From Cupriavidus pauculus (GTDB lineage: Bacteria; Pseudomonadota; Gammaproteobacteria; Burkholderiales; Burkholderiaceae): DNA of 64,000 nucleotides. This document shows positions 53,218 to 63,268 of the stretch, piece by piece. The stretch is taken from assembly GCF_022179805.1 (NCBI RefSeq), contig NZ_BPUO01000012.1:107852-171851 (forward strand), written 5' to 3'. The notes beneath the pieces were generated by a model. The model saw only the letters and a program-made list of their open reading frames with translations, was not told where the DNA came from and made no database searches. The first letter of the stretch is position 1; every line of letters starts with the position of its first letter. The position numbers and the translations under genes were made by a program.

Positions 53218-53246
53218 ATTGCCCAATCAATAATTGCGTAATCAAT
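53218..53246. promoter_or_regulatory. Operator-like cluster of ATTG/CAAT half-sites before the exporter
   Basis: Five ATTG or CAAT half-sites fall in 29 bp (53218, 53224, 53228, 53233 and 53243), including ATTG-CC-CAAT and CAAT-A-ATTG dyads, 5 bp from the exporter start. The AT-richness in a GC-rich region and the MarR gene in the same operon suggest autoregulation (inference). Confidence 0.5.
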
Positions 53247-53375
53247 GAATTAGGAATTATAGGCTCACGAATCCGGTCCTGCTGGGAATTTTGATTCTTC
53301 ACCATGCCGCACTGGTATCGGTGCGATCATTGCTTGCAGCATGCAGCACCGCTCCCCCAGCCAACAGGAGACAGC

Positions 53376-54278
53376 ATGAAGCCAGTGACTTTGATCGGCG
53401 CCCCCACCGACGTTGGCGCCAGCATTCGCGGGGCATCGATGGGCCCGGACGCGCTGCGCGTGGCCGACATCGTCAGTGCGTTGGGGCGCAACGGGCTGGA
53501 GGTCAGGGACCTTGGCAACCTGAGCGGCCCCGGCAATCCGTGGCAAGCGCCGGTCGACGGCATGCGGCATTTGCGAGAGGTGCTGGCATGGAACGAACAG
53601 ATCTTCGAAACCGCCTACGCAACCTTGTCCGCCGGCCACCTGCCGTTGCTGATGGGCGGAGACCACTGCCTGGCCATCGGATCGGTCAGCGCGGCCGCGC
53701 GCCATTGCCGCGAAACGGGCAAGCGCCTGATGGTGCTGTGGCTCGATGCGCATGCCGACGCCAACACTGGCAGCACCAGTCCCACCGGCAACATCCACGG
53801 CATGCCCGTGGCGTGCCTGTGCGGCGATGGCCCGGCACCGCTCACGGCGCTAAGCGGCGTCACGCCAGCCGTGTCGGCGCGGCAGATCCGCCAGGTGGGC
53901 ATCCGCAGCGTCGATGCCGAGGAAAAGCTGCGCCTGCGCGAACTGGGGCTGACGGTCTACGACATGCGCTATATCGACGAAAACGGCATGCGCCAGACCA
54001 TGGAGCAGGCGCTGTCCGGCATCGATGCCAACACGCACCTGCACGTCAGCTTCGACGTGGACTTCCTCGACAGCCAGATCGCCCCCGGCGTGGGCACGCC
54101 CGTGCGCGGCGGCCCAACGTATCGCGAGGCCCATCTGGCCCTTGAGATGATCGAGGACACCGGTGCGCTGGGCTCGCTCGACGTGCTCGAACTGAACCCC
54201 GCCCGCGACGTGCACAACCAGACGGCAGAACTGGTGGTGGAGCTTCTGGAAAGCCTGTTTGGCAAGTCGACCCTGTAG
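53376..54278 (+). CDS. rocF: Arginase
   Basis: The 300-residue enzyme splits L-arginine into ornithine and urea with two manganese ions. The metal ligands are visible in GGDHCLAIGS, LDAHADANT and SFDVDFLD. The STSPTGNIHGMPVACL loop favours arginase over agmatinase. CAGGAG precedes the ATG at 53376; the frame continues upstream to 53304. It converges with guanine deaminase with no gap between the stops, and both genes release nitrogen from organic compounds. Confidence 0.94.
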   Translation: MKPVTLIGAPTDVGASIRGASMGPDALRVADIVSALGRNGLEVRDLGNLSGPGNPWQAPVDGMRHLREVLAWNEQIFETAYATLSAGHLPLLMGGDHCLAIGSVSAAARHCRETGKRLMVLWLDAHADANTGSTSPTGNIHGMPVACLCGDGPAPLTALSGVTPAVSARQIRQVGIRSVDAEEKLRLRELGLTVYDMRYIDENGMRQTMEQALSGIDANTHLHVSFDVDFLDSQIAPGVGTPVRGGPTYREAHLALEMIEDTGALGSLDVLELNPARDVHNQTAELVVELLESLFGKSTL

Positions 54279-55628
54279 TCACGATGCCGCCGTGGCCGGA
54301 TACCGGAACGGCTCGCACCCCGTATCGCGGTAGTACACGCGCTCGCCAGCCACGTAGGTCGCGCGCACGGCGCGGTCGTCGCCCAGCGTCATCAGCACGA
54401 AGAGCTGCTCGACGATGTCGTTGCAGAACCCGCTACGGAATTCCAGCAATGGCGTGGCCTTGCGGTCCAGCACCACAAGGTCGGCATCGAACCCCGGCGC
54501 GATCGTGCCGATCGTGTCCTGCAGGCACAGCGCCTCGGCGCTGCCACGCGTTGCAAGATAGTAGGCCTGGATTGCATTGAGCCGGGTGCCGTTCATGGCC
54601 GCCACCTTGTACGCCTCGTTGAGCGTCTGCAACTGACAGAAGCTGGTGCCGGCGCCAATATCGGTGCCCAGCCCCACACGCACGGGCCGCGCGGACTGCT
54701 TGGCATCGAACAGCCGGAACAGCCCGCTACCCAAAAACAGGTTCGACGTGGGACAGTGCGCCAATGCGGCGCCGGTCTGGTGGCATAGTGCTAGGTCCTG
54801 CTCGGTCAGGTGGATGCCGTGGCCATAGACCGAGCGGTCGCCAACGATCCCGGCATGCGCATAGACGTCGAGATAGCTTTTGCGATCGGGGAACAGCGAC
54901 ATCACCCAATCGATCTCGTCGAGGTTCTCGCAGAGGTGGGTCTGCACGTAGGCGTCGGGGTGCTCCTTGCGCAGGATGCCGCAGACTTCGAGCTGGGCCT
55001 CGGTGCTGGTGGGCGCAAAACGCGGCGTGATGCAGTAATGCTGGCGCCCCCGCCCGTGCCATCGGCCGATCAGCGCGGCACTGTCGCGATAGCCCGACTC
55101 GGCCGTGTCCAGCAGCGCGGGCGGCGCGTTGCGGTCCATCAGCACCTTGCCGGCAATCATGCGCGTGTTGAAGCGGTTCGATTCCTCGAAGAAGGCGTCC
55201 ACCGATTGCAGATGTACCGTGCAATAGACCACCGCCGTGGTGGTCCCGCCGCGCAGCAACTCACGCAGGAACACCCCCGCCACCCGCCTTGCATGCTCGA
55301 TTTCCGCGAACTGCTGCTCGGCAATGAAGGTGTACTTGTTGAGCCATTCCAGCAACTGCTCGCCGAACGCCGCCACCATCTGGGTCTGTGGATAGTGGAT
55401 ATGGGTGTCGATGAAGCCCGCGCTGACGATCGAATCGGGATAGTGCACCACCTCGGTCCCGGCGGGCAGCCGCTTGCCCACCACGCCGGCCGGCCCGAAA
55501 TCGATGATGCGGCCACCGTCGATCACGATCATCGCGTCGGGCTCGTACACCAGGCAAGTGGCGGGGTCCTGCAGGAACGGGTCGCCGCGAAACGTGACAG
55601 CGGCGGCATGGATGGCGGAAGTGGCCAT
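54279..55628 (-). CDS. guaD: Guanine deaminase
   Basis: The 449-residue zinc amidohydrolase converts guanine to xanthine and ammonia. Metal-site residues are seen in GFIDTHIHYPQTQM (the HxH), QTHLCENLDEIDW, YGHGIHL and GLGTDIGAGTSF (Asp). These motifs match the guanine deaminase clade rather than other amidohydrolases. It starts 10 nt after the MFS gene ends, with GAGGAG between, so both are cotranscribed and the carrier may import purines (inference). Confidence 0.93.
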   Translation of the reverse strand: MATSAIHAAAVTFRGDPFLQDPATCLVYEPDAMIVIDGGRIIDFGPAGVVGKRLPAGTEVVHYPDSIVSAGFIDTHIHYPQTQMVAAFGEQLLEWLNKYTFIAEQQFAEIEHARRVAGVFLRELLRGGTTTAVVYCTVHLQSVDAFFEESNRFNTRMIAGKVLMDRNAPPALLDTAESGYRDSAALIGRWHGRGRQHYCITPRFAPTSTEAQLEVCGILRKEHPDAYVQTHLCENLDEIDWVMSLFPDRKSYLDVYAHAGIVGDRSVYGHGIHLTEQDLALCHQTGAALAHCPTSNLFLGSGLFRLFDAKQSARPVRVGLGTDIGAGTSFCQLQTLNEAYKVAAMNGTRLNAIQAYYLATRGSAEALCLQDTIGTIAPGFDADLVVLDRKATPLLEFRSGFCNDIVEQLFVLMTLGDDRAVRATYVAGERVYYRDTGCEPFRYPATAAS

Positions 55629-55638
55629 GTCTAGCTCC

Positions 55639-56946
55639 TCAATGCTCGTCGTCCGAATCCGCCGCCGGCGCGGGATAGGATTCGCGCATGAACAATGCCA
55701 GCAGCAGCGCGATCACCAGGGCCGCGATGATCGGCAGCGCCGCGTACTGGGCCAGCGCCAGCGTGTGGGCCTGCAGCCCTTCGGCCTCGCCCATCGCCAC
55801 ACGCGCTCCGGGCCGCGCAATCATGATGCCGCCGGCGATGAACGCGAGCCCGTTGACGAAGGCGGCGGACGTGCCGATCAGCTGGGGCGAAACGACATCG
55901 GCGGCGCTGCTGAATGTCAGCATATGCGCGGCGTTGGCAAAGCCAAAACAGAAACTGAGCACCATCAGCAGCCAGACCGGCACGCCGGGCACATAGAGCG
56001 TCACCGCCGCGCAGATCAACTGGATTACGCAGCCGACGATGATGGGCAGCTTGCGGCGATGCAACCGGTCAGACCAGGCCGGCTCGATCAGGCAGCCCGC
56101 CGCCAGCCCCAGCCACAGCCACAGCAACGACGCACTGAAGGCCGCCGCCTCTGTCGACGCGCCACGCACCAGCATCAGCTTGGGCATCCACACCACGCCA
56201 GCCGCCAGCAGGCTACCGAACAGCGCGGCGCAGATCAGCGCCAACACCCACACGTGGCCGTTGCGCGCGACATCGAACAACGCGGCGATCACCGATTTGA
56301 TGAACGCGACGGCCCCCTGGTTCGATGCCGGCACCGGCACCGGGTTGCGCAGGTAGATGAAGGCCAGCACTGCCAGCACGATGCCGGCCGCGCCCACGTA
56401 GTTGAACAGCGTCCGCCATTCCACGTGTTCCAGCGCAAACTGCAGCGCGTTGACCGAGAACGCCGATGACAGCGACGCGCAGAATTGCACCAGCCCGAAC
56501 ATGAGGTTGAACTTCGCCATGCCGAACCACTGCCCGCCGATATAGCCGCCTCCCACGAATCCCGTGCACGCTCCCACGGCCATGACAAACTGCGACAGCA
56601 CCAGCATGCCGAAGCTGCCGGCATTGGCGAACAGGAACACGCCCGCCATCACCAGCACGACCGATATGGGCAGTACGCGATGGGCGCCCAGGCGGTCGAG
56701 CAGCGCACCACCAAAGAACTGGCAAATCGCAAAGACCCAGGTGTAGACCGCGGCTATGGTGCTGATCTGCGTTACGCTCAGCGACACATCGCGCGCAATG
56801 TCCGGATTCACGATCGAATAGCCGGTCTGCACGCTGAACAGGTAGATCACGAACAGGACGGAAAGCGCCCACACCCACCAGGCTTGGGCACCCCCCGTTT
56901 GGGTCGGCCGCACTGCTGAAATCGATGCGGATTGCGTCTGTGCCAT
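55639..56946 (-). CDS. MFS carrier cotranscribed with guanine deaminase
   Basis: The 435-residue carrier has 12 helices with a short cytoplasmic N-terminus. FGGALLDRLGAHRVLPISVV is the motif A loop between helices 2 and 3. I chose the ATG at 56946 because GAGGAGG lies upstream; the frame is open to 56973. The pattern resembles nitrate/oxalate/organic-anion type MFS rather than drug efflux. The substrate is unknown; its link to guanine deaminase hints at a purine or related nitrogen compound. Confidence 0.9.
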   Translation of the reverse strand: MAQTQSASISAVRPTQTGGAQAWWVWALSVLFVIYLFSVQTGYSIVNPDIARDVSLSVTQISTIAAVYTWVFAICQFFGGALLDRLGAHRVLPISVVLVMAGVFLFANAGSFGMLVLSQFVMAVGACTGFVGGGYIGGQWFGMAKFNLMFGLVQFCASLSSAFSVNALQFALEHVEWRTLFNYVGAAGIVLAVLAFIYLRNPVPVPASNQGAVAFIKSVIAALFDVARNGHVWVLALICAALFGSLLAAGVVWMPKLMLVRGASTEAAAFSASLLWLWLGLAAGCLIEPAWSDRLHRRKLPIIVGCVIQLICAAVTLYVPGVPVWLLMVLSFCFGFANAAHMLTFSSAADVVSPQLIGTSAAFVNGLAFIAGGIMIARPGARVAMGEAEGLQAHTLALAQYAALPIIAALVIALLLALFMRESYPAPAADSDDEH

Positions 56947-57124
56947 CGTTCGCCTCCTCGATGCGTTGAGCATGGATGCGTTGACTATCGTGCACAGCCG
57001 GCGGCCGTCGAAGTGAATTCTTTTGGAAAAGAAATGGCGTAACTTCCACGCCGTTTATGTCGATACGGCTTTGATCGCGCAGACTGGCCACACACAGTCA
57101 ATGCATCGCGCGAAGTCGCGAAAT

Positions 57125-57156
57125 AAAAAACGGAGGCAGCCAGAAGCTGCCTCCGT
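57125..57156 (-). terminator. Intrinsic terminator of the RND efflux operon
   Basis: ACGGAGGCAGC and GCTGCCTCCGT form a perfect 11-bp stem (57130-57140, 57146-57156) with a 5-nt loop. On the minus strand it is followed by six T residues (57125-57130). It lies 28 nt after the outer-membrane factor gene. Confidence 0.9.
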
Positions 57157-57183
57157 CGTATCCGCCGGGAAAGCGCGGTAGGC

Positions 57184-58665
57184 TTAAGACGCCGACTTGT
57201 TGCCCGTCGACGCGCTGCCCGTGGTGGTGCCTGCATCGGGCGCCGCTGGGCCGGTGACTTCGTTCAGCCCGCCACCGAGTGCCTTGTACAGGTTGACCTC
57301 GCTGGTCAGCTGATTCAGGCGGGCCTCGATCAACGCCTGCCGTGCCGTGAACAGCTGGCGCTGTGCGTCGAGCAAGGTCAGGTAGCTGTCAACACCAGTG
57401 CGATAACGCCCTTCCGCCAGTCGGTAGTAATCCGAACTGGCTTCGACGAGCCGCATCTGCGCCTCGACCTGGTCGGTGAACGTGCCACGTGCGGCCAGAC
57501 CATCGGACACCTCGCGGAACGCGGACTGCACGGTGCGCTCGTACGTGGCGACGTTGATGTCCTTCTGGATCTTGGCGTAGTCCAGGCTCGCGCGCAGGCT
57601 GCCGGCCGTGAAGATCGGCAGCGTGATCTGCGGCGAGAACAGCCACGTCCCCGAACCGGCATCGAACAGGCCCGACAACTGCCGGCTGGCCGTACCACCC
57701 GACGCGGTCAGCGTGATGCGCGGGAAGAACGCCGCACGCGCCGCGCCGATATCCGCGTTGGCGGACTTCAGCCGATGTTCCGCCGAGAGGATGTCGGGGC
57801 GGTTCTGCAGCAGGTCGGACGGCATGCCGGCCGGCACCGACGCCAACAGCTTCTGGTCGATCGGCAACCCCTCGGGCAGGTCGGCAGGCAGGCCGGCACC
57901 CAGCAGCAGCGTCAGTGCGTTGACGTCCTGCGCCACCAGGCGCGTATAACGGGACAGTTGCGCGCGGGCGTTCTCGACCTGGGTCTGCGACTGGCGCAGG
58001 TCCAGCCGGGACGCGATGCCTTCCTCGAAACTGCGTCGGGTCAGGTTGTACGTGCGCTCGTACGCGCCCAGCGTGTCGCGCGTGACCTGCAGGTTGGCTT
58101 CGTCGGCCAGTTGCGTCAGGTACGCGTTGGCCACGCTGGCCACCAGCGCGATCTGCGTGCTGCGGCGGGCTTCCTCGCTGGCGAAGTACTGTTCGAGCGC
58201 GGCCTCGCTGAGGCTGCGCAAACGGCCGAACAGGTCCAGCTCCCACGCAGTGGTACCCAGCGACACGCCGTACTGGCTGCTGATCACACGCTGCCCGGTC
58301 GACGACAGATCGGCCGGCACGCGTTGCCGCGTGCCCTGGCCGGTGGCACCGACTTCGGGAAACAGGTCCGCGCGCTGGATGCGGTACTGCGCGCGATACG
58401 CATCGACATTGAGCGCAGCCACACGCAGGTCGCGGTTGTTTTCCAGCGCAACGGCAATCAGCCGGTGCAGGCGCGGATCGGCAAAGTACTCGCGCCAGCC
58501 CAGCTCCACGGCGGCGGGTACCTGCGCGTCGCCGCCGGCCGTCCGGTAGGCATCGCCCTGCGGATAGGCCGCATCGACCGGCGCGGTCGGCCGGTCATAC
58601 GACGGGATCAGGCTGCAGCCGGAGAGGGCCGCCACGGCGGACAGGCAAAGTAGCGTCTTTCTCAT
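57184..58665 (-). CDS. NodT/OprM-type outer-membrane efflux lipoprotein
   Basis: The 493-residue outer-membrane channel of the RND pump has a lipoprotein signal with lipobox LSGC. It contains two outer-membrane-efflux repeats (about 70-260 and 290-470), with LTLLLGAGLPADLPEGL and GRYRTGVDSYLTLLDAQRQL motifs. The start overlaps the pump gene stop (ATGA). I chose 58665; the frame is open to 58914 but inside the pump gene. The last residues are a Thr/Ser/Gly-rich tail. Confidence 0.93.
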   Translation of the reverse strand: MRKTLLCLSAVAALSGCSLIPSYDRPTAPVDAAYPQGDAYRTAGGDAQVPAAVELGWREYFADPRLHRLIAVALENNRDLRVAALNVDAYRAQYRIQRADLFPEVGATGQGTRQRVPADLSSTGQRVISSQYGVSLGTTAWELDLFGRLRSLSEAALEQYFASEEARRSTQIALVASVANAYLTQLADEANLQVTRDTLGAYERTYNLTRRSFEEGIASRLDLRQSQTQVENARAQLSRYTRLVAQDVNALTLLLGAGLPADLPEGLPIDQKLLASVPAGMPSDLLQNRPDILSAEHRLKSANADIGAARAAFFPRITLTASGGTASRQLSGLFDAGSGTWLFSPQITLPIFTAGSLRASLDYAKIQKDINVATYERTVQSAFREVSDGLAARGTFTDQVEAQMRLVEASSDYYRLAEGRYRTGVDSYLTLLDAQRQLFTARQALIEARLNQLTSEVNLYKALGGGLNEVTGPAAPDAGTTTGSASTGNKSAS

Positions 58666-61600
58666 GCTTGGGCTCCCTTTTCCAGGGAAGGCGATCCTGG
58701 CTTGCGGCGCCGCTCCTTGATCGACGTGACGACGACGAAGAACAGCGGCACCCAGAAAATGGCCAATACCGTCGCGGTGATCATGCCGCCGATCACGCCG
58801 GTACCGATGGCGTGCTGGCTGCCCGAACCCGCGCCTTGCGAGATCGCCAGCGGGAACACGCCGAGCACGAACGCCAGCGACGTCATGATGATCGGACGCA
58901 ACCGCATGCGGCACGCCTCGACCGCCGCCTCGACCACACCCTTGCCGTGGTCATGCAGGTCCTTGGCGAATTCCACGATCAGGATCGCGTTCTTGGCGGA
59001 CAAGCCGACCGTGGTCAGCAAGCCCACCTGGAAGAACACGTCGTTCGACAGGCCGCGTGCCAGCGTTGCCATCAGCGCGCCAACCACGCCCAGCGGCACC
59101 ACCAGCATCACCGAGAACGGAATCGCCCAGCTTTCATACAGCGCGGCCAGACACAGGAACACCACCAGCAGCGACAGCGCGTAGAGCGCCGGGGCTTGCG
59201 CGCCGGACAACCGCTCTTCGTACGACAGACCAGTCCACGAGTACGCAATGCCCGGGGGCATCTGCTTCATGATCTCCTCGACCGCCGCCATGGCTTCGCC
59301 CGAGCTCTTGCCGGCAGCCGGCTCGCCCAGGATTTCCACCGCAGGCACGCCGTTGTAGCGCTGGAGCTTCGGCGAACCGTAGCCCCAGTTGCCGCTGGCG
59401 AACGCCGAGAACGGCACCATGTCGCCCTTGTCGTTGCGCACGAACCACTTGGTCAGGTCGTCGGGGTTCATCCGCGCATTCGGACGGCCCTGCAGGTACA
59501 CACGCTTGACGCGGCCCCGGTCGATGAAGTCGTTCACGTAGCTGGAGCCCCACGCAATCGACACCGTGCTGTTGATGTCGGACAGCGAGATGCCCAGCGC
59601 GCGTGCACGCTCGTCATCGATATCGAGCACGTACTGCGGCTCGTCGTTCAGGCCGTTCGGACGCACGCGCTGCAGCGCCGGGTTCTTGGCAGCCAGCCCG
59701 AGGAACTTGTTGCGCGCATCCATCAGCGCCTCATGACCCAGGCCGGCCTGGTCCTGCATGTAGAAGTCGAAGCCGGTGGCGTTACCGAGTTCCTGCACCG
59801 CGGGCGGCGCAAAGGCGAAGGCCAGCGAATCGCGGAACGTGCTGAACTTGGCCTGAGCGCGCTTGGTCAGGTCGAACACGCTCGTGGCATCGCCCTCGCG
59901 GTCCTTGAACGGCTTGAGCAGGATGAAGGCAAGACCCGAGCTCTGGCCACGGCCTGCAAAGTTGAAGCCATTGACCGTGAACAGCGATTCCACGATCTTG
60001 CCTTCGTCGTTGAGCAGGTAGTTGCGCATCTGGTCCAGCACGGTCTGCGTACGCTCGGCCGACGAACCCGGCGGCGTCTGCACCTGGGCATACAGCACGC
60101 CCTGGTCTTCTTCCGGCAGGAACGATGTCGGGATCCGCGTGAACAGGAAGCCCATACCCAGCACGATCACCACATAGATGATCAGGAACGGCGCACGCCG
60201 CTTCAGGATGCTGACCACGCCACCTTCATACCGCTGCGTGGTGCGAATGAAGCTGCGGTTGAACCAGCCGAAGAAGCCGGCCTTGTGTTCGCCGTGGTCG
60301 CCCTTCTCGATCGGCTTGAGCATCGTGGCGCACAGGGCCGGCGTGAGGACAAGCGCTACCAACACCGATAGCACCATCGCCGAGACGATCGTGATCGAGA
60401 ACTGGCGGTAGATCACGCCCGTCGACCCGCCGAAGAAAGCCATCGGCAGGAACACGGCGGACAGCACCAGCGCGATACCAACCAGTGCGCCCTGGATCTG
60501 GCCCATCGATTTACGCGCCGCTTCCTTCGGTCCAAGCCCTTCCTCGGACATCACCCGCTCGACGTTTTCCACCACCACGATGGCATCGTCCACCAGCAGG
60601 CCGATGGCCAGCACCATCCCGAACATCGTCAGCGTGTTGATCGTGTAGCCGAACGCCGCCAGCACGCCAAACGTGCCCAGCAACACCACCGGCACGGCGA
60701 TCGTTGGGATCAGCGTGGCGCGGAAGTTCTGCAGGAACAGATACATCACCAGGAACACCAGCACGATGGCTTCGAGCAGCGTCTTGACCACTTCGTGGAT
60801 GGAGTCGGCGATCACCGGCGTGGTGTCGTACGGGAACACCACCTTGATGCCCGGCGGGAACGACGGTTCCAGCTGGTTCAGCGTGTTATGGATGTTCTTG
60901 ACCGTTTCCAGCGCGTTGGCGCCCGATGCCAGACGAATGGCGATACCGGAAGCCGGTCGGCCGTTGTACTGGGCATTGATGGAATAGTCCTGGCCACCCA
61001 GGCCCACTTCGGCCACATCGCGCAGGCGAACCTGCGAGCCGTCGGCGTTCACCTTCAGCAGGATATTGCCGAACTGCTCGGCGGTCTGCAGACGCGTCTT
61101 GCCAATCACCGTGGCATTCAGCTGCTGGCCGCGCACGGCCGGCAGACCGCCAAGCTGGCCGGAAGCCACCTGGACGTTCTGCGCCTTGATGGCATTGCTG
61201 ACATCGAGCGGCGCAAGCTGGAAGCTGTTCAGCTTGGCCGGGTCAAGCCAGATCCGCATCGCATACTGCGAACCGAAGACCTGGAAGTCACCGACGCCCG
61301 AAGTACGCGAGATCGGATCCTGCAGGTTCGACACGATGTAGTTCGACAGGTCTTCACGCGTGGTCTGCGGGTCTGTCGAAACCAGGCCGACGATGATCAG
61401 GAAGTTACGCACCGACTTGGTGACGCGGATGCCCTGCTGCTGGACTTCCTGCGGCAACAATGGCTGGGCAAGTGCCAGCTTGTTCTGCACCTGCACCTGC
61501 GCGATGTCGGGGTTGGTACCCTGCTCGAACGTCGCCGTGATGGTCATGCTGCCGTCGGAGTTCGATTCCGACGAGATGTAGCGCAGCTTGTCCAGGCCGT

Positions 61601-61808
61601 TCAGTTGCTGCTCGATGACCTGCACCACCGTATCCTGCACGGTCTGCGCCGAGGCGCCGGGGTACGTCACCGCGATGGCGATGGTGGGCGGCGCGATGGC
61701 CGGATACTGCGTGACCGGCAGCGAGCGTATCGACAGCACACCGGCCAGCATGATCACGAGCGCGATCACCCAGGCAAAGATCGGCCGCTCGATAAAGAAA
61801 TTAGACAT
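58662..61808 (-). CDS. RND multidrug efflux pump (HAE1, AcrB/MexB type)
   Basis: The 1048-residue trimeric proton antiporter exports drugs from the inner membrane and periplasm. It has the 12-helix RND layout with the proton-relay pair in GLLVDDAIVVVENVER, the N-terminal FFIERPIFAWVIALVIMLAG and the second-half signature SAKNAILIVEFAKDL. The length matches AcrB and MexB. It is the middle gene of a membrane-fusion / pump / channel operon. The substrate cannot be predicted from sequence. Confidence 0.96.
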   Translation of the reverse strand: MSNFFIERPIFAWVIALVIMLAGVLSIRSLPVTQYPAIAPPTIAIAVTYPGASAQTVQDTVVQVIEQQLNGLDKLRYISSESNSDGSMTITATFEQGTNPDIAQVQVQNKLALAQPLLPQEVQQQGIRVTKSVRNFLIIVGLVSTDPQTTREDLSNYIVSNLQDPISRTSGVGDFQVFGSQYAMRIWLDPAKLNSFQLAPLDVSNAIKAQNVQVASGQLGGLPAVRGQQLNATVIGKTRLQTAEQFGNILLKVNADGSQVRLRDVAEVGLGGQDYSINAQYNGRPASGIAIRLASGANALETVKNIHNTLNQLEPSFPPGIKVVFPYDTTPVIADSIHEVVKTLLEAIVLVFLVMYLFLQNFRATLIPTIAVPVVLLGTFGVLAAFGYTINTLTMFGMVLAIGLLVDDAIVVVENVERVMSEEGLGPKEAARKSMGQIQGALVGIALVLSAVFLPMAFFGGSTGVIYRQFSITIVSAMVLSVLVALVLTPALCATMLKPIEKGDHGEHKAGFFGWFNRSFIRTTQRYEGGVVSILKRRAPFLIIYVVIVLGMGFLFTRIPTSFLPEEDQGVLYAQVQTPPGSSAERTQTVLDQMRNYLLNDEGKIVESLFTVNGFNFAGRGQSSGLAFILLKPFKDREGDATSVFDLTKRAQAKFSTFRDSLAFAFAPPAVQELGNATGFDFYMQDQAGLGHEALMDARNKFLGLAAKNPALQRVRPNGLNDEPQYVLDIDDERARALGISLSDINSTVSIAWGSSYVNDFIDRGRVKRVYLQGRPNARMNPDDLTKWFVRNDKGDMVPFSAFASGNWGYGSPKLQRYNGVPAVEILGEPAAGKSSGEAMAAVEEIMKQMPPGIAYSWTGLSYEERLSGAQAPALYALSLLVVFLCLAALYESWAIPFSVMLVVPLGVVGALMATLARGLSNDVFFQVGLLTTVGLSAKNAILIVEFAKDLHDHGKGVVEAAVEACRMRLRPIIMTSLAFVLGVFPLAISQGAGSGSQHAIGTGVIGGMITATVLAIFWVPLFFVVVTSIKERRRKPGSPSLEKGAQA

Positions 61809-61834
61809 GGCGAATCCTTATGCTTCGGTCCCGA

Positions 61835-62998
61835 TCAGGACTTGGCGGCCGGCGCCGAGGCTGCGGCCGGAGCGGAGGCGGGTGCCAGGCCGGCTTGCGC
61901 CGCATTGGCCTCCGTTGCCTTCACCTTTGCACCGGGTCGCACGAACTGCAGCCCTTCGACGATCACGCGGTCACCTGACTTGAGCCCCTCGGTCACCAGC
62001 CAGCTGGTACCGATGGTGCGGGTGGTCTTGAGCACGCGCAGTTCCACCTCGTTGTTGGCATTGACCACCAACGACGTGGGCTGGCCCTTGAGGTCACGCG
62101 TCACGCCGCGCTGCGGCGCCAGAATGGCCGACTGCTTCACGCCTTCGGCCAGGCGGGCATGCACGAACATGCCGGGCAGCAACTCATTGCGAGGATTCGG
62201 AAACACCGCGCGCAGCGTGACCGATCCCGTGCTCTGGTCCACGGCCACTTCAGAGAATTCGAGGCGGCCCGACTCGGCATAGGTGCTGCCATCCTCGAGC
62301 TGGAGCGTCACCTTGGCGGCGTTGGCGCCAGCACCTTGGAGCTGCCCGTTGGCGAGTTCCTTGCGCAGGCGCAGGATCGACGCGGAAGGCTGCGTCACAT
62401 CAACATAGATCGGATCGAGTTGCTGGATCGTAGCCAGCGCGTTGGCCTGGCCATTGGTGACGAGTGCGCCTTCCGTGACCAGCGACCGGCTGATGCGGCC
62501 CGAGATCGGTGCCAGCACCTTGGTGTAGCGCAGGTTGATATGCGCCTGATCCACGGTGGCCTTGGACTGCAGGTAGGAAGCCTGGGCTTCGGCGTATTGC
62601 TGCTTGCTGACAGCTTCGTCACCGACCAGGCGCCCGTAGCGTTCGGCCAGCAGTTTCGACGATGCGAGCGTGGCTTCGGCGCTCTTGGCAGTCGCCTCGT
62701 ACGTCGACGGATCGATCTGATAGAGCTGCTGACCCTGCTTGACGTCAGTTCCTTCCACGAACAGCCGCTTCTGGATGATGCCATTGACCTGCGGGCGAAC
62801 TTCGGCGATTCGGTACGGCAGGGTACGACCCGGCAGGGACGTGTCCAGCGTAACGGTTTCGTCCTTCAGCGTGACAACTTTCACTTCAGGCGTCTGGGCC
62901 GCGGGGGCTTCGTTCTTCTTGCCGCAGGCGGTCAGAGCCGTCACGGCAAGAGCCAGCATGCCTGGAATCAAAGCACGCCTGGCGCGCATTGCTTGCAT
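61835..62998 (-). CDS. RND membrane-fusion lipoprotein (AcrA/MexA type)
   Basis: The 387-residue periplasmic adaptor joins pump and channel. It has a lipobox LTAC, a lipoyl half-motif GRTLPYRIAEVRPQVNGII, the hairpin segment and a lipoyl return LRYTKVLAPISGRISRSLV, and a beta-barrel to about 350. An Ala/Ser/Pro-rich tail ends the protein. I chose the ATG at 62998 because GAGGAAA lies upstream; the frame is open to 63067. It is the first gene of the operon. No TetR- or MarR-type regulator gene is adjacent. Confidence 0.95.
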   Translation of the reverse strand: MQAMRARRALIPGMLALAVTALTACGKKNEAPAAQTPEVKVVTLKDETVTLDTSLPGRTLPYRIAEVRPQVNGIIQKRLFVEGTDVKQGQQLYQIDPSTYEATAKSAEATLASSKLLAERYGRLVGDEAVSKQQYAEAQASYLQSKATVDQAHINLRYTKVLAPISGRISRSLVTEGALVTNGQANALATIQQLDPIYVDVTQPSASILRLRKELANGQLQGAGANAAKVTLQLEDGSTYAESGRLEFSEVAVDQSTGSVTLRAVFPNPRNELLPGMFVHARLAEGVKQSAILAPQRGVTRDLKGQPTSLVVNANNEVELRVLKTTRTIGTSWLVTEGLKSGDRVIVEGLQFVRPGAKVKATEANAAQAGLAPASAPAAASAPAAKS

Positions 62999-63268
62999 AG
63001 CGATTTCCTCGAGGATGAAACGGAATGGATTCTTGTTCTTTCCCGGCCTGAACCGGGTGGGCGTCACGGCGCGCGTGAACGCAATTGGCGTGCCTGCGAT
63101 CAGGCACGTACGGTATCGGCTGCTTCAGCGGATTGTCGCCATGGGCCCCTGCTTTCGCCGGCTTTGCCGGCCTGGAGGAAAAACTGAACACCAGCCGCGC
63201 CGCGCGCGCGTCCGGCACAGGGCCACCCGGTTGGGCAACCCTGCTCCCCGTACTCTCAAATGCCTCGC

